Of a stretch of DNA of 64,000 nt, positions 58,329 through 64,000 are shown piece after piece (position 1 is the stretch's first letter; the number at the start of each line of letters is the position of its first letter). The notes below the pieces were generated by a model. It had not been told where the DNA came from. It was given only the letters and a program-made list of their open reading frames with translations, and made no database searches. Both the position numbers and the translations under genes were made by a program. This DNA is from Rhabdophis nuchalis (taxonomy: Eukaryota; Chordata; Lepidosauria; Squamata; Natricidae), in assembly GCA_039707465.1 (NCBI GenBank), contig CM077645.1:146127503-146191502 (forward strand). The letters run 5' to 3'.

Positions 58329-60109
58329 TCTGGCTATCGAAAAGGAGTTTGCAGACGTGAAATGTCCACTCATCTAGTTCAGTGCCAGCATACTTTGCCT
58401 CTTCACAATTTTCTTCAGCAGTCCAAAAAATCATCATCATGATCTTTGTATCCTGGCCTATTTCTTCAATGCTCCTTCAAAGTTCCTCACATGGATTTAA
58501 TTGGGGGGTGGGAGAACAACTTCCAAGAAAGTAGACTTAGAAGCTAGAACATAAGCCAACCTGTGTGTACAAAAAGAATGTCTTATTATTGTAATTACTT
58601 ACACGGGGAGAAAAACCAATTTGCAGAACTGATGTCTCTATAATTGTTGACATGGTGGAACCACCTGATTTGGGTTTTGTCTGGTGTTTTTTCTACTTCA
58701 TTTTGAAAAGGTAAATATTGTCACCGAGCTTTTAAAGAGTAGAACTACCCTAAAATATGTCACAGGGGTTTTTGTTTCATTATCTTTACACCTTTCTGGT
58801 TTGGTTTGAGTTTTTTCTTAAATGCCATCCAGCTTGTTTGCTTATAAAATCTCTCCCTGGGTCACATTCGTGCAGACTAAAACTTAAAAAAGAAAAAAAG
58901 AAAAGAAAACCCTCAGCAGAAATCCCCTGAGGTGAAATACATCTTGATAGCATCACAATTACAACATAACCTGCTCTGAGATATTTTTAAACACTGGCAG
59001 CTGCAATTGTGAGAGAAGAAAAACTGTGGAAAAAATGAAACAGAGACAACAGGGAAGGACAGAGCCGCCTGTCTCTGGGTGGAGTTGGGCTTTGTGTATG
59101 AACAGTCATAAATTCAAGCCGTTCCATTTTTGTAAATTAAACCATAACAAGATTCATATACAGACTATCAATAGCTTCTCCTAGAACAGTTTCTTTCATA
59201 TCCTTCCTCAAAATGTACATTTTTGATATATTCAGAATTATTTTTTTCAGAGTCAGAAGAGTTTAAAGGCAAAAGAGTGTAGATATTTTTTGGAGGAGAG
59301 GAAGCAAAATGCCATTTCTCAATGCTCTAAGACTGAAAAAGAGAACTGTATCAGATGAGAGGTATCCTTTAACTCTGTCTTCTATTACCTACTTATTTTT
59401 TTACACAATCACAATGAAGAACAAGTGGCAAACAAAGGTTGTCATTTGAGATGACTTTGTACATGGAAAAAAATCATTAATAACGAGCCACAGACATTAA
59501 CACTTTCTATAAGGCTAGTATGCTTTGTGTATAAATGACTTTTAGTTTCTAGTTTTGTGTTTTTGTTTTGGGTAGATTTTTGTTCTGTACTCATTATTAG
59601 ATTTCCAAGTATTGTTTGGAGATGATACACATCCAAGAAGAAGAAAAAACTTCTGTATGTTTTTAAGTCTCTTCCGCAACTGTGTCTTTATCATACTGTT
59701 TACTTATATTTCATTGATATAGATGTGTGTTATTATCAGGCATGTACAGAATATGGCAAGCAGTGATAGAGCTAATCATGTCACCTCTCATCAGATGGCT
59801 TAGGTGTGGCTGACTTCTTTAATTAATTCAGCTATATAAACAGAAATGGCTGATGAACAGATTTGCAAAGAAAATAAACCACAGGAGCTATGTTGAAATA
59901 CTTCTAAACACTTGACCTCAGCTCTCAAACCCAAGAAATCCAGAGCTAAGCTTGTAATTCTATCTGAGTCACCTTTACTTAGAGATGTACACATTTGTTA
60001 ATAAGGATAAGGCACTCCCTTGTTTAAAAGTCTGAGGCAGGGCCCAGCCAAATGTAGTATATGGAATCCAAAATATTCTGAGATGTAATCTCAGTTTTTC
60101 ATTAGTGAC

Positions 60110-60153
<44 letters not shown>

Positions 60154-61364
60154 TCTCATTAGTATGTCTAGTGGAAAATGTGAGTAAAGGGTTAACTTGA
60201 CATTCCCTAATAAGAAACAAGGCAACTGTGAAACTAAGAAAACTTGAGGTCGTGTTGTAAGAAAATAGAGATTGTTGTTACTTTTACAGAGAATCTTAAA
60301 AGAAAACAGAAACTCTGCTAACTCTGCAACAAGACAAATGTTCATTTTGTAATTATTGATGGAGAAGTTTTGTTAGTGTATTTTTTAGAGTTGTAACTCA
60401 TCAGATAGAATGTCATATGTTAGAGTTATGTAAAGTTTTCCTTGTTCATGACCAATTTGTCCTCTGAGTTTACGATACTAACAGCTACCAGAAAAAGAGC
60501 AGATTAAAAAATGTGGCAACTTCAATATAAGAACAAGCACGAATGCATTGACAATGGATGCAGCAAAATCCTAAGAATATTTCTCTATCTCCAAAATAAG
60601 CTTGAAATGAATTGCAATTTCTAATCAGATAACTCTTGATTATACTGTAAATATATGGGGAGAGGAGCCTAAAATCATTTTTATCAGCGCTACCCTTTTT
60701 ACATGTCATAGGTGAGTTTTAATCTCATGAGCAGAGCTGCGTGTAGAATTAACTAAGAGTTAAGAACTAACTCTTTTTCATCCATCTGCAAAAAAAAATA
60801 ATATGAATAGCCTTAAAGGTGCCTAGGTTCCACCATGGGCTGGATTAGAGCAACAAAGTAGAACTGGAACTATAAGATATGGTGATGAGACTGTTGTATT
60901 AAAATCAAGCTTGGGGTCTGGAACTGGGATATCTGGGATTGTGTTGGGAAACGTCCTATGTACTTGTTCTGAAAGATTAGTTTTGGCATGCTCTCAAATC
61001 CTGACATTTCCCTGGACCAAGATAGCCATGAAAAGGAATGTATTTGCATAATTACATTAGTGTCCATTGTGAGCCAGTTGGATTTGATAACAATGCTCCA
61101 ACAAATCAAAACCATTGCAATGTTTCCTAAGCAGTGTGTCTGGAATTTCACAGTGAAACAAAATTCAGAAACCTGATTCAGAAATTATCCTCTGCATAAT
61201 ACTGACTACTGAAAGAGCAATTGCTTTTCAGGGTCATTCAAAATGATATCTTTAAGGTTTCTAACCATAAAGGAGCTGGATATATGAGTAACTTTCCCAA
61301 TTCCTATCAATCTGCCCAGAAATTGACACCAGGAGGAATTGGTTCTGTTTCTATAGACTAGATA
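58329..61364. other. Unassigned, with (GA)n
   Basis: About 3 kb without recognisable genes. A GA microsatellite lies at about 60111-60152. Short frames only. Confidence 0.45.
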
Positions 61365-61499
61365 CAGGGGTCTGCAAAGTCAGCTCTTTTAAGACTGGTG
61401 GACTTCAACTCCCAGAATTCCCCAGCCAGCCTGGCTGGCTGGGGAATTCTGGGAGTTGAAGTCCACCAGTCTTAAAAGAGCCGACTTTGCAGACCCCTG
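61365..61499. mobile_element. Foldback hAT-type element
   Basis: Left arm CAGGGGTCTGCAAAGTCAGC, right arm ending CGACTTTGCAGACCCCTG. The left flank GACTAGATA and right flank GACTAGAA suggest an 8-bp duplication with a small later change. Arm variant ACTGGTGG mirrored as CCACCAGT, as in 55114. Confidence 0.9.
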
Positions 61500-61507
61500 G
61501 ACTAGAA

Positions 61508-63587
61508 CAAGATCTGTTTGGAATTGTAAGTCATTTCCATTTTCCCTGAAGTCAGAAAATGGGCCATTTAGTCTTTTGAAAGAAATATTAATATTTCTAA
61601 TACAATTATTGCTCTTGTGTGATTCACTATCATTGGATGTATTTCCAATTGTATTTCAGTTGATTTGCATATTTTTCAACAGGTTTTAATAACATGTAAA
61701 TATTCAATTAATAATTGATTTCCCTGATCTGAGTTTTTAATCCGATAATCGTAACAATCTGCATGTATACTGCACTAGCTTCTGAACTATTGATGTATAG
61801 GACTGCTGTGTTCTCCTGAATGACACTAAAAGACATTTGGAAGAGTTTTCTTCTTGTTTAATTCGGCTTACATTCAAATATGGGTGTTTTGAAATGTTTC
61901 TTTTGAAGGTAATTGTATTACCTCCTTGAAATGTATATTTTTGTTTTTATCAAACATTGGCCCAAATTAATGATTGCCTTGTTATTTCATGAACAATCAT
62001 CCCAGTTCTTCAATTAAAAACCCAGGAACTTTAAGGGAATTCTTACTAGGACTGATCTCTCGGAATTTATCCAAGATCTGGTCAGAACAGGTGCTTTACC
62101 AGGTAAGAACCCGCCCAGATCAACTGTAATAAACAGATACCAATCTCTATGTGCTTGACTGACAAGTCACAAGTTCCTGCTTAGTTCATCATGTCCTTGG
62201 CTTCTATGGCCTGGAGGTTGAAGAAACCAACTTTGAGACCCAACCCAAACAGTGAAGATAGAAATCTCTGGTTCTGAAAATTGCTGGTTTGTTTATTTAA
62301 AAGTTCTTCTCCAGTTCTTCCAAGCATATTCTAGTTTGGTTCTAGGTTTAATAAAGAGTCAGCCTGGTTTCAAAATAGGAACTTTGGCACTCGGCCCCTA
62401 CAGTTTTACTCATTCTGCAAAATAGGACCCAGAGATAAGAACCATTAGGGTATTAGTCCTGCCTCTATTAAGGGCCATCCCTAAAACTAATTAAAAGGAA
62501 GTATTATTGCTGATGTTAGTAAGCAAAACTTTGATAGAAGAGCTTAAACACTGTTCTTTCATCTGCATCTTTTTAGGTCAATGTGCAGAATTCTCGGTTT
62601 CAAAGAATATTAAGTATTATTAACCAACTTTTCTAATTAAATTTCCTGGAAGATTGCTCAATGTTTTCATTTTCTTCTAATGACTCATATTGCTTTTTTT
62701 TTTTTTTTAAATATCCAAATATTTTTTCTGGTGAATGAGAATTTTATACATCAATCTTTCCCTGTCAACGTTCTGGAAAAGATCTTGATTACATCTTTTA
62801 CATCCCTGACACATTTACAACATATTCGAGAAACTTCTTTAATGTCAGAAAGAAAGAAAAAATCAATGTTTAAAAACCTGAACACTTCCTACATTATACT
62901 TATTAAGAAAATGAGATGTCCAAGCAAATAGTCTTAAACTAGTCAGACCATCCTGATAGACCACCCTAAAATATAACAGATATAGACGTTTTTCTATTAT
63001 GTATTTAATGTGCCAAATGCTTAATTGCTAGTTGGTTTTGTAAGAGTTTTCTTCAGCCAGGGACTCTGTCTGTTTGCTTTTAGTATGACAACTAGTCTAA
63101 GAATGCACGGGTGGTTAACCAAAGGGGTGTGGGTAGTCCTGAAACATGCCTAACTACTCAAAGACGAGTGTTGAAAACTTTAAATAACTGAACTTGCTTG
63201 TATCGCTAGTGAGCCAAAACAATAACTAAAGGCAACCCTGCTTCTGTTCTCATTTTTTAAATGGTGTGTGTGAGTGAGATTAACATTTACTTAAGACGTT
63301 TGACAGCAGGCTGAAGTCAAGATTTCTTCAAGGAAGAAATTAGGATTCAGTTTTACGTGTTTTAGGAGAGACACAATATTTTTTTTCCTGAGTCACACTA
63401 TTCTGATCAGCTTCAGAAGGACAATCTGTAGAAAGCACTTTTCACCAATTATTTGGAGATAATAAAGATTCTACAGTTTTTTCTCTTTATTCATTCAAGT
63501 ATTTATCTATCAAATTTAGGTATCACCCATTTCATTTCCAGGGTGGTTCTGGATGGTTTACAGCTAAAAATATGTATCATATTTATA
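61508..63587. other. Unassigned intergenic sequence
   Basis: AT-rich. A frame at 62680-62931 lies over a T-run and is not a gene. Confidence 0.4.
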
Positions 63588-63843
63588 TAGCCGGCTTGGG
63601 ATAGCCTCCTTGTCCTGGGGTTTTAGGGTAATTTTAATTATTTGTAGTGTTTAGGGGTTTTAGGGACAGTTTTTTAGTTTTTTATAGATGTTTTTAGCGC
63701 AGGATTTGTTTAATTGTGATTTTAAATTATGTATTCTGTTTGTGTTTATTGTTTTTTAATTTTCCTGTGCCCCGCCTCGAGTCCCTCTGGGGAGAGAGAG
63801 CGGGTAACAAATAAAATTTATTATTATTATTATTATTATTATT
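63588..63843 (+). mobile_element. L2-clade LINE 3' UTR with (ATT)n tail
   Basis: It begins at AGCCGGCTTGGGATAGCC, the very end of the coding region, and continues through the UTR and terminal block (GCCCCGCCTCGAGTCCCTC, GGGGAGAGAGAGCGGG) to about eight ATT units ending 63843. Confidence 0.9.
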
Positions 63844-64000
63844 ATAGCCACCCATCACATAAAAGCATGATTCTCTTCAGCAAGCTTATATAATTGAAAA
63901 GTTATGAGGCCAGACTATTTAAATGACTGCTCTTTTTTGTTATCTGGCCTAGTAAAGGTTTTGTAAAACTCACAAATTTGCATGTTATGCTATGAACATG

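Overview
The window looks like a gene-poor, AT-rich stretch of a squamate reptile genome, most likely a snake. The case rests on the repeats. There are L2-clade LINEs ending in long ATT or TTTTA/TTTA microsatellites, CR1 LINEs with ATTG/AATAG-like tails, RTE-BovB fragments, tRNA-headed SINEs of the BovB-tailed Sauria type, relics of L1 and R4/Dong LINEs, and many non-autonomous hAT and Tc1/mariner/pogo elements. I could support no host protein-coding exon, tRNA, rRNA or CRISPR array. Nearly all long reading frames belong to retrotransposons.

Layout. 1-3150: an L2-clade LINE (copy A, about 2.6 kb, 5'-truncated, one frameshift) sits inside a hAT element whose 8-bp target duplications lie 3 kb apart. 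4152-5414: three hAT elements inserted side by side in one 16-bp target, the third carrying about 0.7 kb of very GC- and CpG-rich sequence. 5430-11250: L1, mariner, pogo-like, hAT, CR1, BovB and L2 fragments. 12527-13490: a 5'-truncated CR1 with an undamaged C-terminal reading frame. 15440-18930: BovB with composite foldback elements, then an R4/Dong relic interrupted by CR1 and L2 ends. 20-33 kb: scattered hAT, mariner, SINE, BovB, L2 and L1 pieces. 36.77-40.2 kb: an apparently near-complete L2-clade LINE (copy B) with a single 984-codon frame that has lost RT motif A. 40.3-43.2 kb: an old L1 relic broken by a SINE and a mariner-like element. 46.9-63.8 kb: mostly unassigned sequence dotted with foldback and hAT elements, SINEs and L2/CR1 tails.

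How the parts relate. The LINE families are the enzyme donors. Sauria SINEs share 3' ends with BovB and are thought to use its machinery. The hAT and mariner elements here are all non-autonomous; no transposase is encoded in the window. The most distinctive group is about ten near-perfect palindromic (foldback) hAT-type elements of roughly 105-140 bp. Nearly all have exact or near-exact 8-bp target duplications, and their two arms vary together from copy to copy. Nested insertions give a relative chronology: foldbacks are younger than the CR1, BovB and L2 copies they interrupt, and LINE copy A is younger than its hAT host.

No new cellular system such as a defence locus or operon is visible. 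The observations most worth following are the arm co-variation of the foldbacks, the CpG-rich hAT cargo, the triple insertion site, the catalytic deletion in LINE copy B, and the change of microsatellite type at L2 3' ends. Family names are from recalled motif patterns, not database searches.
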